Shown here piece after piece: positions 51,595 to 60,400 of a DNA stretch of 64,000 bases (position 1 is its first letter; each line of letters begins with the position of its first letter). The notes beneath the pieces are model-generated. The model did no database searches. It was not told the origin of the DNA and saw nothing but the letters and a program-made list of their open reading frames with translations. The stretch lies in the NCBI GenBank assembly GCA_038916785.1, contig JBCLBO010000003.1, forward strand, positions 16,413 through 80,412. The letters are read 5' to 3'. This stretch comes from VFKU01 sp038916785 (GTDB lineage Bacteria; Hydrogenedentota; Hydrogenedentia; Hydrogenedentales; GCA-2746185). The position numbers and the translations under genes are program-made.

Positions 51595-53514
51595 TCAGAG
51601 CGGAGGGTCGGGTTCGGTGCGCTTTAGGAGTAGCATTTCGCGGCGCTGGAGGCCTAGCCAGGAGAAGTAGGGCTCGGTGCCGATGATTTGAAAATGCTTG
51701 CCGGGGCGGAGCGAGACGCGATAGTTGTCCTCGATAGTCCACCAGCCGAGGGGGCCGAAGATTTTTTGGTGGGTGCGGCGGGATTCCTCCGCGAAGTGGT
51801 CGCTGTGGTACCAGCCGTTGAACTCGTAGCCGCCGTTGATTTGATCGAGGGGCGCGGCGTGGCCGCGGTGAAGCGCGTCGAGGGCTTTCCAGCGCGCGGC
51901 GTTCCAGGCGAGGTAGTCCTGGAGGCAGACGAGACCGAAGAGGTGGATTGCCGCGGCGGCGATATAGGCGGTGCGCGCGGGCTGCGGGCTGCGCGCGGCG
52001 AGCCAGCGGGCCGCGAGGATGGTGGCGGGGACTTGCGCCATGACGAAGTAGCGATCGAATTGCGCGAGGACGGGCGGCATGATGAGCACGAGTAGCATAG
52101 CGAGGGACCAGAGCGCGAGGAAGAGTTCGGAGCGGCGTGTGGCGTCGCGGAATGCGGCGCGTGTGAGTCTGCCGAGGGTTGCGCGAAGGTGGAGCGCCGC
52201 GAGCGCGGCGGCTCCGAGGATCGCGAGGGCGGTGATGAGCCACCAGGGGCCTGCGCCGAGACGTACGGGCGCCATGATGGTATAGCCATCGAGCATGCCC
52301 GGCATGAGGAGCGGGCCGACGCTGAGATCGAGGAGAAGGTTGCCGAGGTTGGGCAGGCGGTGCGGCCATTCGGGGATGATGAGCCAGGCGATCAGTAGCG
52401 CGAGGGCCGCAAGAAATACAGCGCGGAGACGTGTGCCGCGAGAGACCTGAGATTGCCGCGCCGGGCCGCCGGGGATGGCTTCGTCGCGTACGTAGGCCGC
52501 TGGTGGCGGCCCTCCTCGCAATGACGGTTTTGGGGTGGTCTCGCTCGCGGGCTTGGGGGGAGATTCTTCGCTTTGCTCAGAATGACAAGGGGTGGATGAC
52601 CGGAGGGGCGGATGATTCATCGCCCAAGCCGCGGGCGAGGCGGAGCGCCGGGACAGGAGCGATGCGAGCGAGGCAATGGCGATCGGCGCGCACAAGATGG
52701 TGAGGTAGGTGAACGCGAGGCCGAGGTGTCGCAGGATTTCTAGAACGCGAGCGAAAAGGGATTCGCCAAGCGTGGTCCAGTCCCAGCCGCTGGACGCGCC
52801 GAGGCCACCTATCGGGAGTAGGTTATAAAGAGCCGCCGCGATCAGCCACGGCGCGATGAAGGCCACGACGGGCGAAGCGAGGCCAATCACCCGTGGGCCC
52901 TTTTGTGCGGACGCACGGAACGAGATCAGCGCGGGAACGAACGCGACGGGTACGAGTACGCCGAATTGGCGGATGAAGAATGCGCAGACGGCAACGCCAC
53001 TTCCCACGGTGATCCAGATCGCGTGCTGGGTTCGCAAGCCGCGAAGGAAGGCGGCCGCGGACAGGGTGGTGAGCGCAATGAAGGGCACGTCGGTCATGAA
53101 GGTGTAGGAGAGATTTAGGAAGAGTGGGTTGACCATGAGCGTGAGGGCGACGAGGAATGCCCAGCGCGTGTTGAGCCCGGCTTCGCGCGCGCACCAATGC
53201 GCGGCCCAGAGCGCGGCTAGCGCGAGGACTAGCGTGGAGATGCGCAGGGCCTCGAAGCTGAAGTCGAGTATTTTGACGAAGGCCGCGCCCCAGTAGGCCT
53301 GCAAGATGAAGGTCGGGTCGATATAGGGGTTGGCTTCGTAGCGGCCGGTATCGACCAGGTTCTGGACGACTTTGGCGTACATCCAGTCGTCGTTGAGTGG
53401 AAAATTTCCGCGGGGCGGGACGATGGTTATGGTGAGTAACCAGAGCGCGGCGAGGGCGAGGCAGGGCGCGAGTGGATTGGCCGTTCGCGACGATGCGGGG
53501 GCTGGCGCGTTCAA
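51595..53514 (-). CDS. GT-C type membrane glycosyltransferase (ArnT/PMT-like)
   Basis: A 639-residue polytopic membrane protein. After a first helix (about 17-33) a periplasmic loop has Asp42-Asp43 (FPLNDDWMYAKVV), the GT-C acidic pair. Many helices follow and a soluble C-terminal periplasmic domain closes it. Residues about 307-361 are a hydrophilic insert containing HSEQSEESPP and SLRGGPPPAAYVRDEAIP, the translation of a dispersed DNA repeat, so a mobile repeat seems to have entered in frame between two helices. The start overlaps the phosphodiesterase gene stop by four bases. Confidence 0.8.
   Translation of the reverse strand: MNAPAPASSRTANPLAPCLALAALWLLTITIVPPRGNFPLNDDWMYAKVVQNLVDTGRYEANPYIDPTFILQAYWGAAFVKILDFSFEALRISTLVLALAALWAAHWCAREAGLNTRWAFLVALTLMVNPLFLNLSYTFMTDVPFIALTTLSAAAFLRGLRTQHAIWITVGSGVAVCAFFIRQFGVLVPVAFVPALISFRASAQKGPRVIGLASPVVAFIAPWLIAAALYNLLPIGGLGASSGWDWTTLGESLFARVLEILRHLGLAFTYLTILCAPIAIASLASLLSRRSASPAAWAMNHPPLRSSTPCHSEQSEESPPKPASETTPKPSLRGGPPPAAYVRDEAIPGGPARQSQVSRGTRLRAVFLAALALLIAWLIIPEWPHRLPNLGNLLLDLSVGPLLMPGMLDGYTIMAPVRLGAGPWWLITALAILGAAALAALHLRATLGRLTRAAFRDATRRSELFLALWSLAMLLVLIMPPVLAQFDRYFVMAQVPATILAARWLAARSPQPARTAYIAAAAIHLFGLVCLQDYLAWNAARWKALDALHRGHAAPLDQINGGYEFNGWYHSDHFAEESRRTHQKIFGPLGWWTIEDNYRVSLRPGKHFQIIGTEPYFSWLGLQRREMLLLKRTEPDPPL
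52432..52600. repeat. Dispersed repeat inserted in frame in GT-C gene
   Basis: The plus strand contains GATTCTTCGCTTTGCTCAGA and ATGACAAGG at about 52561-52592, and GTGGCGGCCCTCCTCGCAAT at about 52503-52522. These words are typical of intergenic repeats elsewhere, but they lie inside the GT-C coding region without breaking its frame. Confidence 0.65.
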
Positions 53515-55013
53515 CGCGTTGCGCTCACCTGATTGATGTAGAGATTGCCTTCGATGGTGGTGCCTTCGAAATTGCAGCGGTACGTGAACTCGCGTCCCGC
53601 CTCGTCTTTCAGCGTGTGCTCGACCGAGTACGCGACGGGAAAGATCAGGTAATCGCCAGTGCCAACTTGGCCTTTAAGCACCTCGCGCTGTGGACGGCCG
53701 GTCATGGACTCAGGCGGCGCGAGACCGAGCACGTGTAGGATCGTCGGCGCTAGATCGGGATTTGCGCTCGGTAGACTGGTATGCAATTTTGATGCGAACG
53801 AGGGGCCGAATGCGATGAGCGTGTTGCGAATGTCGTAGTGGCTGGTGGAGCCGTGGCCCGCTACGCCGCCGAAGGTCGTGCGGCCGGGAATGCCCGCGTC
53901 GTTCCTCTGGTCGTCCCACATGGGGAAGGCCAAGACGTCCGCGGAGCGGCCGTGCTGCCAGCGAATAGCGCTGAAGGCGAGCGTGCCGGGGACCCAACCC
54001 TCATTCGAGCCGGGGCCGGCGGCCTGCGTGAAGATGGGCCCAATGGCGGGATCGCGTTGGAGGGCTACGACGATTCGCCGGATGTGAGCCTTGTCGTGAT
54101 TGTCGACGTGAATCGCGCCTTCGGCCACGTGTACGCCGTCTTGCAGATTATTTTTGGCGAGCACCGCGAGGAGGTTGAAGCCGCCGATGTGGGTGGAGAA
54201 ACCGTGGTCCGAGGTGACCATGACGTTCATCTGGTGCGAGAGACCGAGGCGCTCGTGGGCGTCGAGCACGCGTGCGATCTGCGCGTCGGCCGCGCGCAGC
54301 GAGTCAATCATAAGGGGCGCGCCCATGCCTTTGGAGTGGGCCGTGTGGTCGGGATCGGTGAGCCAGAGGAAGGCGACGTCGGCGTTCATTTCTTCGCGCG
54401 CGATTTTGATGTACGCGTCGGTGGCCCAGGTCATGATCGCCGTGGCGGGCATTCCTTCTTCCGGCGCCGGCCCGACGACACTGAGGACGTGTTCGCGTTG
54501 CGAGTCCGGGAGGATCAGATTCGGATGCAGCACCCCTCCCCCGCTCACGGTCGGATTCAGCAGGAATGCCGAGCCGGTGGAGCCGGAACTCACGGCGACG
54601 AATTTTTTTCCGGCGGCGGCGAGCGTTTCGGCGAGCGTCGTGGCGGTAAGGAGGCGGCCGCCTTCGGCGTCGCGAATTCTGGTTAGGTTTTCATAGTCGC
54701 TCGTAGTCAGCGCTTTTTCGGGATTCACGTTTGGAAAATAGACTGAGTTTCCCATGAGACCGTGCGATTCGGGATAGGAGCCGGTCGAGAAGGACGAGGA
54801 GTTCACCCGCGTGACCGTGGGGATGACGGAGTGATGGTTGGCGAAGAAGACGCCCGCTTGGCCGAGGCGGTGGAGCGCGGGCATCGTCTCGGGGGTGATG
54901 TAGTCGGGGCGCAGGCCGTCCACGACAATAATGACGAACTTGGGCGGGGTGTCTTCCGCGGCGGCGCGGGGAAGGGCTGCGAGTAGCGCGAGGAGAGTTG
55001 CGGCGAGGCGCAT
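53511..55013 (-). CDS. Secreted alkaline-phosphatase-superfamily phosphodiesterase
   Basis: A 500-residue protein with a signal peptide of about 19 residues (LLALLAALPRAAA). FVIIVVDGLRPDYI gives the first metal aspartate, the PTVTRVNSSSFSTGSYPESHG region carries the nucleophile Thr/Ser, and LTDPDHTAHSKG and VTSDHGFSTHIGG supply the other metal ligands. This is the type I phosphodiesterase/nucleotide pyrophosphatase branch. GGAGG precedes its ATG. It should act in the periplasm on nucleotides or phosphodiester lipids. It follows purD by 12 bases. Confidence 0.88.
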   Translation of the reverse strand: MRLAATLLALLAALPRAAAEDTPPKFVIIVVDGLRPDYITPETMPALHRLGQAGVFFANHHSVIPTVTRVNSSSFSTGSYPESHGLMGNSVYFPNVNPEKALTTSDYENLTRIRDAEGGRLLTATTLAETLAAAGKKFVAVSSGSTGSAFLLNPTVSGGGVLHPNLILPDSQREHVLSVVGPAPEEGMPATAIMTWATDAYIKIAREEMNADVAFLWLTDPDHTAHSKGMGAPLMIDSLRAADAQIARVLDAHERLGLSHQMNVMVTSDHGFSTHIGGFNLLAVLAKNNLQDGVHVAEGAIHVDNHDKAHIRRIVVALQRDPAIGPIFTQAAGPGSNEGWVPGTLAFSAIRWQHGRSADVLAFPMWDDQRNDAGIPGRTTFGGVAGHGSTSHYDIRNTLIAFGPSFASKLHTSLPSANPDLAPTILHVLGLAPPESMTGRPQREVLKGQVGTGDYLIFPVAYSVEHTLKDEAGREFTYRCNFEGTTIEGNLYINQVSATR

Positions 55014-55025
55014 GGGACCTCCGGG

Positions 55026-56312
55026 TCAGATCGTGGGGTGGCCTAGCGCGCGCGCGCCGATGTCGCGGCGGTAATGCGCGCCCTCGAAGTGTATGCGATC
55101 GGCGGCCTCGTAGGCGCGCGCGATGGCGGCGGCGATGTCGGGGCCGGTGGCGGTGACGTTTAGCACGCGGCCGCCGTTGGTGAGGAGTTGGCCGCCCTCG
55201 CGCTTGGTGCCGGCGTGGAAGACGGTCACGCCTTCGAGTTCTTCGGCGGCGTCGATCCCGGAAATTGGTTTTCCTTTTTGGAAAGCCCCGGGGTAGCCGC
55301 CGGAGGCCATGACGACGGTGACGCAGGCGCCGTAGTGCCAGTGGACGCTCTGGTTGCGCAGGCCGCCGTGGGCGCAGGCGGCGAGCAGCGGCAGGAGGTC
55401 CCCCTTCATGCGCGGGAGGACGGCCTGGGTTTCGGGGTCGCCGAAGCGGCAATTGAACTCGATGACTTTGGGGCCGTCGCGCGTAATGATCAGGCCCGCG
55501 TAGAGCACGCCGCGATAGAGGTGGCCGTCTTCGGCCATGCCGTCGATCGCCGGGCGGAGCACGCTGTCCTCGATTCGCGCGAAGAGCGCGGGCGTGATCA
55601 GCGGCGCGGGCGAATACGCGCCCATGCCGCCGGTGTTCGGGCCCTGGTCGCCGTCGTTCACGCGCTTGTGATCTTGCGCGGCCACGAGCGGGAGGATGGC
55701 GTTGCCGTCGCTAAGCGCGAAGATGGAGGCCTCTTCCCCTTCCAGAAATTCCTCGATGACCACGCGCTGGCCGGCCGCGCCGAAGGCGCCGTGGACCATC
55801 GCTTGGTCGATGGCGTCCAGCGCGTCGCCGATGTTCATGGCGACGGTGACACCCTTACCGGCGGCGAGGCCATCGGCCTTGATTACGATTGGCGCGCCGT
55901 GATGTTGGACGTAGTCGCGCGCGGCGCCGGCGTCGTCGAATTCGGCGTAGCGCGCGGTGGGGATGCCGTAGCGCGCCATGAGGTCCTTGGCGAATGCTTT
56001 GCTCGATTCGATGCGCGCGGCGGCGGCGCTGGGCCCGAAGGCGCGCAGGCCGGCCTTCTCGAATCGATCGACGATCCCGGCGGCAAGGGGATTCTCCGGG
56101 CCGACGACGGTGAGGCCGATCTCGTGTTCGCGGGCGAAATCGATCAGGCGATCGAGGTCCATCGGGTCGATGGGCACGCATTTGCCGTGCTTATCCATGC
56201 CGGGATTGCCGGGGGCGCAATAGAGCTTGCCGAGCTCGGGCGACTGGGCCAGCTTCCACGCGAGCGCGTGCTCGCGCCCGCCCGAGCCGACCAGCAAAAC
56301 GTTCATACTCAT
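55026..56312 (-). CDS. purD: Phosphoribosylamine-glycine ligase (GARS)
   Basis: A 428-residue ATP-grasp enzyme joining phosphoribosylamine and glycine in purine synthesis. The ATG at 56312 overlaps the purH-type stop as ATGA; an ATG two codons later is possible. LLVGSGGREHALAW, KADGLAAGKGVTVA, EEFLEGEEAS, NTGGMGAYSPAPL and EFNCRFGDPETQ are the standard motifs. Length is normal. It is part of an operon with an IMP cyclohydrolase domain gene. Confidence 0.97.
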   Translation of the reverse strand: MSMNVLLVGSGGREHALAWKLAQSPELGKLYCAPGNPGMDKHGKCVPIDPMDLDRLIDFAREHEIGLTVVGPENPLAAGIVDRFEKAGLRAFGPSAAAARIESSKAFAKDLMARYGIPTARYAEFDDAGAARDYVQHHGAPIVIKADGLAAGKGVTVAMNIGDALDAIDQAMVHGAFGAAGQRVVIEEFLEGEEASIFALSDGNAILPLVAAQDHKRVNDGDQGPNTGGMGAYSPAPLITPALFARIEDSVLRPAIDGMAEDGHLYRGVLYAGLIITRDGPKVIEFNCRFGDPETQAVLPRMKGDLLPLLAACAHGGLRNQSVHWHYGACVTVVMASGGYPGAFQKGKPISGIDAAEELEGVTVFHAGTKREGGQLLTNGGRVLNVTATGPDIAAAIARAYEAADRIHFEGAHYRRDIGARALGHPTI

Positions 56313-56914
56313 TCCTTGGGCGGCTCGCTGCGCTCCAGCCATTCGGCGAGGAGGCGGTCGTAGCGCGCGGCCTCAGCGAAGGCCTCTTGCGCGAGGCGGA
56401 AGCGCGTGGCGAAGGAGACCGTGCCGTCGTGGGCCTGCATCTCGTGGACGATGAGCGGGTAGTGCGCAGGGCGCGTGGCGACGGTGACGTAGCGGAAGTT
56501 CTTGGCCGCGGAGCGAATCATGGCGATGCCGCCGATATCGACTTGGTCGACGACTTCGTCGACGGTGATGCCGGGGGTTTTTACGATGTCCTCGATGTGG
56601 TGCAGATTGGCCGCGAGAAGATCGACCCAGGGATAGGCGAAGGTGTTCATCTCTTCCTGGTGGAGTTTGTTGTCGCGGATGCCGAGGAGGCCGGCGTGTA
56701 TCTTCGGGTGCAGGGACTTGACTCGGCCGGCGAGCAATTCGCGCACGCCCGTGTAGGCGGCGACTTCGGTGCTCTCGATGCCGGCGGCAGCCAGCGCGCG
56801 CTGCGTGCCTTCGGTGGAAATCATGTCTACTTTGAAGGAATGCAGGATTCGTGCAAAGTCCACGAGTCCCGACTTATCATGGCAACTGAAAATGGCCCGC
56901 CCAATTCGCCGCAT
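56309..56914 (-). CDS. purH: Stand-alone IMP cyclohydrolase domain (PurH N-terminal part)
   Basis: A 201-residue protein matching only the N-terminal IMPCH domain of bifunctional PurH (about 530 residues): SCHDKSGLVDFARIL, ISTEGTQRAL, GRVKSLHPKIHAGLL with Lys66, VDIGGIAMIRSAAKN and a final FAEAARYDRLL. The AICAR transformylase domain is missing and the gene ends cleanly at purD, so this is a split form and not a truncation at a contig edge. It closes the inosine ring. The transformylase must be elsewhere, either as a PurH C-terminal half or PurP. Confidence 0.9.
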   Translation of the reverse strand: MRRIGRAIFSCHDKSGLVDFARILHSFKVDMISTEGTQRALAAAGIESTEVAAYTGVRELLAGRVKSLHPKIHAGLLGIRDNKLHQEEMNTFAYPWVDLLAANLHHIEDIVKTPGITVDEVVDQVDIGGIAMIRSAAKNFRYVTVATRPAHYPLIVHEMQAHDGTVSFATRFRLAQEAFAEAARYDRLLAEWLERSEPPKE

Positions 56915-57547
56915 GTACGCACCTCGAACCCGTCGCCCGGACGCGAAACGTCCGAAGGGGCGACATGATACGACATGCGCCGGCGGTTTGCGAACACGCG
57001 AAAGTCTTGCGGCGACCCGGAATTCGCCCCTCGCTCTGAGTACATCGGAATGTGTCGTCAGTCCCGGAGGGACGATTGATAGTAGCCCGGCACTTCAGTG
57101 CCGGGCCGGCGAGTCCGGACAATTTGGAAGTCCCGTAGGGACGGTTGACGCGCGAGCAGGATGTGTTCAGCCGTCCCTACGGGACTTTTCCGATCCGTGG
57201 AATCCGGGACCCGGCGCTAAAGCGCCGGGCTACTATCAATTGCCCCTACCGGGGCACGAACAACGCGACGGTATTCAGCGGGCATCGCGACCGTCGAAAT
57301 CGCGCGTCGGGCCCTTTTCACGTTCGAGCGCGGTGACCCATTCGCGTTCGAGCGCGATCGCGCGGATGTTCATTCCGGATTTGCCGGCGGCGGCGGATTA
57401 CGAGTAGAGAGTCACCACGAAGAGCACGAAGGACACGAAGAGGCCCCGGCGTAAGTTTAATGCCTGTAACAAGTCCCAGCGATCGTAGCATGGGCGGCTC
57501 GCCCATGCGGGTTCATGGCGGCCAGCGCCGGGTATTGTTGGAGGCGT
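56915..57547. other. Repeat-rich intergenic region
   Basis: This 633-base gap has no supported gene. It contains a nested inverted repeat at 57061-57256, a CACGAAGAGCACGAAGGACA-type tract at about 57418-57440, and a CTCTGTGTCTCTGTGTTGA word at about 57551-57571, at the edge of the next gene. All belong to families dispersed in other genomes. Confidence 0.65.
57061..57256. repeat. Nested inverted repeat
   Basis: The outer left arm 57061-57105 contains GATAGTAGCCCGGC and a CCGGCACTTCAGTGCCGG hairpin. The outer right arm 57210-57256 contains CCGGCGCTAAAGCGCCGG and GCTACTATC. Inside, AAGTCCCGTAGGGACGG at 57128 and its complement at 57167-57187 form a 21-base pair of arms with one mismatch. It looks like a composite palindromic mobile repeat. 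Confidence 0.8.
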
Positions 57548-58375
57548 TTAGCTCTCTGTGTCTCTGTGTTGATCTTTTGTTTCGTAGTAAGCTGCGGTGA
57601 TTGCGTCGTAGGTTCGTAAGGACAGACCCCGCTTTAGGAAGGACCGCTTTAAGCGCGCGAGGTTGCGTGCCGCCATTGCGCCGGTTACTACGGGGGAAAT
57701 ACTCGAGCCGTCAAAGTCGATGATGAGCGCCTCTCCTCCGTTCACCAGGATGTTTTTTACTTGCAGATCGGCGTGGTAGAGACCCGCGCGGTGCATGGCG
57801 CGAATGGCGGCGCCGCAGGCGGCGAGGAGCGCCGGATCGGGAGTTGGATTGGTTTGAAGGTATTGGAGGAGGTCGACCGAGTCGGCGCGGAGCGTAGCGT
57901 AGGCGCCTCGGTAGAATAGACCCCAACGCTCGTACATGATGCCGACCGGCATCACCGTGGGCACGCCCGCGCGCCAGGCGTGCATATGCACCTGCAATTC
58001 CTTCATCGGCCGGTTATCGAGCAGGTACGCGTCTCGCAGAATTCTCGCGGCCATCCCACCCCGCAAGTATTCGCGGATCAGTACATCACCTCGCAGCGTC
58101 GGGACACACAAGAGTTCACCTCGCCCGCTTACTCCGGTAGGCGATGCAGCCTTTCCATCCACTAAGGCACCAGAGACCTGCGGCAGGAAGTCTGGATGGA
58201 CGAGCGCGACGCGTCTCCCCCGCACTACGCGCACGAATTCGGGGAGATCGCGTGGGGCGGGATTCAAGCGGACTCCAGCTTGCCGGGGATCGGCGTGGGC
58301 GTGTAGGCGTCGAGATAGGCGATGGTTTCGGCCGGGGCCGGAGCGACGGGCCGGCTCGAACTTCTGAATACGCAT
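57548..58375 (-). CDS. Kdo/LPS kinase-family (WaaP/KdkA-like) protein
   Basis: Up to 275 residues from an ATG at 58375; the first 35 residues look poorly conserved and the true start may be a TTG or GTG near 58265-58240. The kinase core has YHADLQVKNILV (catalytic loop HAD-L-x3-N) and ALIIDFDGSSI (metal Asp, DFD). LIREYLRGGMAARIL and MKELQVHMHAWRAGVPT resemble the N-lobe of 3-deoxy-D-manno-octulosonic acid kinases. It would phosphorylate LPS core sugars at the inner membrane, supporting a Gram-negative envelope. Confidence 0.8.
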   Translation of the reverse strand: MRIQKFEPARRSGPGRNHRLSRRLHAHADPRQAGVRLNPAPRDLPEFVRVVRGRRVALVHPDFLPQVSGALVDGKAASPTGVSGRGELLCVPTLRGDVLIREYLRGGMAARILRDAYLLDNRPMKELQVHMHAWRAGVPTVMPVGIMYERWGLFYRGAYATLRADSVDLLQYLQTNPTPDPALLAACGAAIRAMHRAGLYHADLQVKNILVNGGEALIIDFDGSSISPVVTGAMAARNLARLKRSFLKRGLSLRTYDAITAAYYETKDQHRDTES

Positions 58376-58458
58376 TTTGCTTTGGTCATCTGATTCGGCG
58401 CTCCGTGCGCGAGGAGTATAGCGCGGCGGTTTGTTTTTGCAGGGCCGGCGGCGTGCAT

Positions 58459-58485
58459 GCGGTCGCGCGGGAGCGCGACCCTCCC
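58459..58485 (+). repeat. Dispersed hairpin repeat, copy 3
   Basis: GCGGTCGCGCGGGAGCGCGA followed by CCCTCCC, a perfect eight-base stem with GGGA loop. It is identical in plan to the two copies flanking hicAB. It lies between the divergent LPS kinase-like and gatC genes. Confidence 0.8.
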
Positions 58486-58568
58486 CGTGCGAATCGTGCG
58501 ACCGCGCGGCGCTGGACGGGTTTTGCTGCGCTGTGTTAAGATGACCCTCTTTTTTTGGTGCGATTTCT

Positions 58569-58865
58569 ATGGCCCAGCTTACCCTCAAAGACGTTGAATA
58601 TGTGGCGGCGCTTGCCCAGCTTTCGCTGGACGAGGCGGCGAAGGCGCGCATGTTGGGCGACCTCGGTAATATTTTGGGATACATCGAGAAATTGAACGAG
58701 ATCGATACGACCGGTGTGGAGCCGATGATGCACGTGCTCGACCTCGCCAATGTGTATCGCGAGGACGTCGTGGGGCCGTCGCTGGATCGCGCGCTGGCGC
58801 TGAAGAACGCGCCGAACACCGACGGGGCGTATTTCCTCGTGCCGAAGATTTTGGACGCGGAGTAG
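58569..58865 (+). CDS. gatC: Asp-tRNA(Asn)/Glu-tRNA(Gln) amidotransferase subunit C
   Basis: A 98-residue protein that stabilises GatA and bridges it to GatB. It begins LTLKDVEYVAALAQLSLDE and has the GYIEKLNEIDTTGVEPMMH segment and the closing YFLVPKILD, all typical. It opens gatCAB with a two-base gap to gatA. Confidence 0.96.
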   Translation: MAQLTLKDVEYVAALAQLSLDEAAKARMLGDLGNILGYIEKLNEIDTTGVEPMMHVLDLANVYREDVVGPSLDRALALKNAPNTDGAYFLVPKILDAE

Positions 58866-58867
58866 GC

Positions 58868-60337
58868 ATGACGGCTCCGCTGTACGCCGGCACGGCGCGC
58901 GAAATCCGCGATCGGGTCCGCTCGGGCGCGGTGTCGGCCGTGGCGGTCGCCGAGAGTGTCTTGGGCCGCATCCAGGCGGTCGATGGCGCGGTTGGCGCCT
59001 ACATCGATGTCTGGGGCGACCATGCGCTGAGCATGGCGGCGAAGGTCGATCGCCGGGTCAAGAATGGCGAAGATCCGGGCCCGCTCGCGGGTGTGCCGGT
59101 GGGCCTCAAGGACAATCTCTGCACGAGCTACGGCACGACCACGTGCGCGTCGAAAATTCTCAAGGGATTCGAGAGTCCGTATGACGCTACTGTCGTCTGT
59201 CGCTTACGCGACGCGGGCGCGGTATTTCTCGGCAAGCTCAATATGGACGAGTTCGCTATGGGATCGTCGACCGAGAACTCGTCCATCCAGAAGACGCGCA
59301 ACCCCTGGGACCTCGGGCGCGTGCCCGGCGGATCGAGCGGCGGCGCGGCGGCGAGCGTTGCGGCTGAGCTCGCGACGATCACGATTGGCAGCGACACGGG
59401 TGGATCGATCCGGCAGCCGGCTGCGTTTTGCGGGTGCTTGGGGATGAAGCCGACCTATGGGCGCGTATCGCGCTACGGGTTGATCGCGTTCGCTTCTTCG
59501 CTGGATCAGATCGGGCCGTTCACCAAGAATGCCGAAGACCTGGCGATCGCCATGAACGTGGTGAGCGGGCACGATCCGCTCGATGCGACGTCAGCGGCCT
59601 TGCCCGTGCCGGATTACACGACTTTCTTGAAGAACGATCTAGCCGGGCTGACGATTGGCCTTCCGAAAGAGTTCTACACCGACGCGCTCGGCGGTCCAAT
59701 GCGCGAATCGATTATGCGGGCGGTGGACGTGCTCAAGGGCCTCGGCGCGAAGGTGACCGAGGTCTCGCTGCCGCATACGGACTACGGGATTGCGGTCTAT
59801 TATCTGATCGCGACGGCCGAGGCGAGCGCGAACCTTGCGCGCTTCGATGGCGTGCGCTACGGGTACCGCGACCCGTCGGCGACGACCGTCGAGGAGATGT
59901 ATCGCGGCACGAAGACCGGGGGCTTCGGGCCGGAGGTGAAGCGCCGGATCATGCTGGGGACCTACGCGCTCTCCAGCGGGTATTACGACGCGTACTACCT
60001 CAAGGCGCAGAAAGTACGCGCGCTGATTCGGCGGGATTTCGACGAGGCCTTTGCACAGTGCGACGTGATCATCACGCCGACCACGCCGACCCCGGCCTTC
60101 AAGTTCGGCGAGAAGACGGATGACCCACTGCAAATGTATCTGAGCGACATTTATACGAACTCGGTGAACCTGGCGGGTGTGCCGGGGCTCTCGGTGCCGT
60201 GTGGGCTGATCGACGGCAAGCTGCCTGCGGGCATGCAGATCATCGGCAAACCGTTTTCCGAGGACACGTTGATTCGGGTGGCCCATGCGTATGAGAAAGC
60301 GCGAGGATTTGAGATGGGAAAACCGGCGATTAAATAG
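58868..60337 (+). CDS. gatA: Asp-tRNA(Asn)/Glu-tRNA(Gln) amidotransferase subunit A
   Basis: A 489-residue amidase-signature enzyme releasing ammonia from glutamine. The Ser-cisSer-Lys triad is Lys81 (GVPVGLKDNL), Ser156 (PGGSSGGA) and nucleophile Ser180 (SDTGGSIR). A GGAG site lies in the gatC end. The ammonia passes to GatB to transamidate mischarged Glu-tRNA(Gln) or Asp-tRNA(Asn), implying that GlnRS and/or AsnRS is missing in this organism. Confidence 0.97.
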   Translation: MTAPLYAGTAREIRDRVRSGAVSAVAVAESVLGRIQAVDGAVGAYIDVWGDHALSMAAKVDRRVKNGEDPGPLAGVPVGLKDNLCTSYGTTTCASKILKGFESPYDATVVCRLRDAGAVFLGKLNMDEFAMGSSTENSSIQKTRNPWDLGRVPGGSSGGAAASVAAELATITIGSDTGGSIRQPAAFCGCLGMKPTYGRVSRYGLIAFASSLDQIGPFTKNAEDLAIAMNVVSGHDPLDATSAALPVPDYTTFLKNDLAGLTIGLPKEFYTDALGGPMRESIMRAVDVLKGLGAKVTEVSLPHTDYGIAVYYLIATAEASANLARFDGVRYGYRDPSATTVEEMYRGTKTGGFGPEVKRRIMLGTYALSSGYYDAYYLKAQKVRALIRRDFDEAFAQCDVIITPTTPTPAFKFGEKTDDPLQMYLSDIYTNSVNLAGVPGLSVPCGLIDGKLPAGMQIIGKPFSEDTLIRVAHAYEKARGFEMGKPAIK

Positions 60338-60342
60338 GAAGA

Positions 60343-60378
60343 ATGGGACGCATGGGACCAATGGGACTCATGGGTCCC
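60343..60378 (+). repeat. Four tandem ATGGGAC-type 9-mers
   Basis: Four nine-base units, ATGGGACGC, ATGGGACCA, ATGGGACTC and ATGGGTCCC, stand head to tail in the 63-base gap between gatA and gatB. The last two form a GGGAC/GTCCC palindrome. Similar GTCCCAT tracts are common simple repeats in other high-GC genomes. Confidence 0.75.
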
Positions 60379-60400
60379 CAGCGATCGGGAATAGACGGCG

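Noticed and set aside
58376..59023. Upstream extension of the LPS kinase-like frame to 59023
   Set aside because: It runs antisense through gatC and the start of gatA and shows no conserved kinase sequence.
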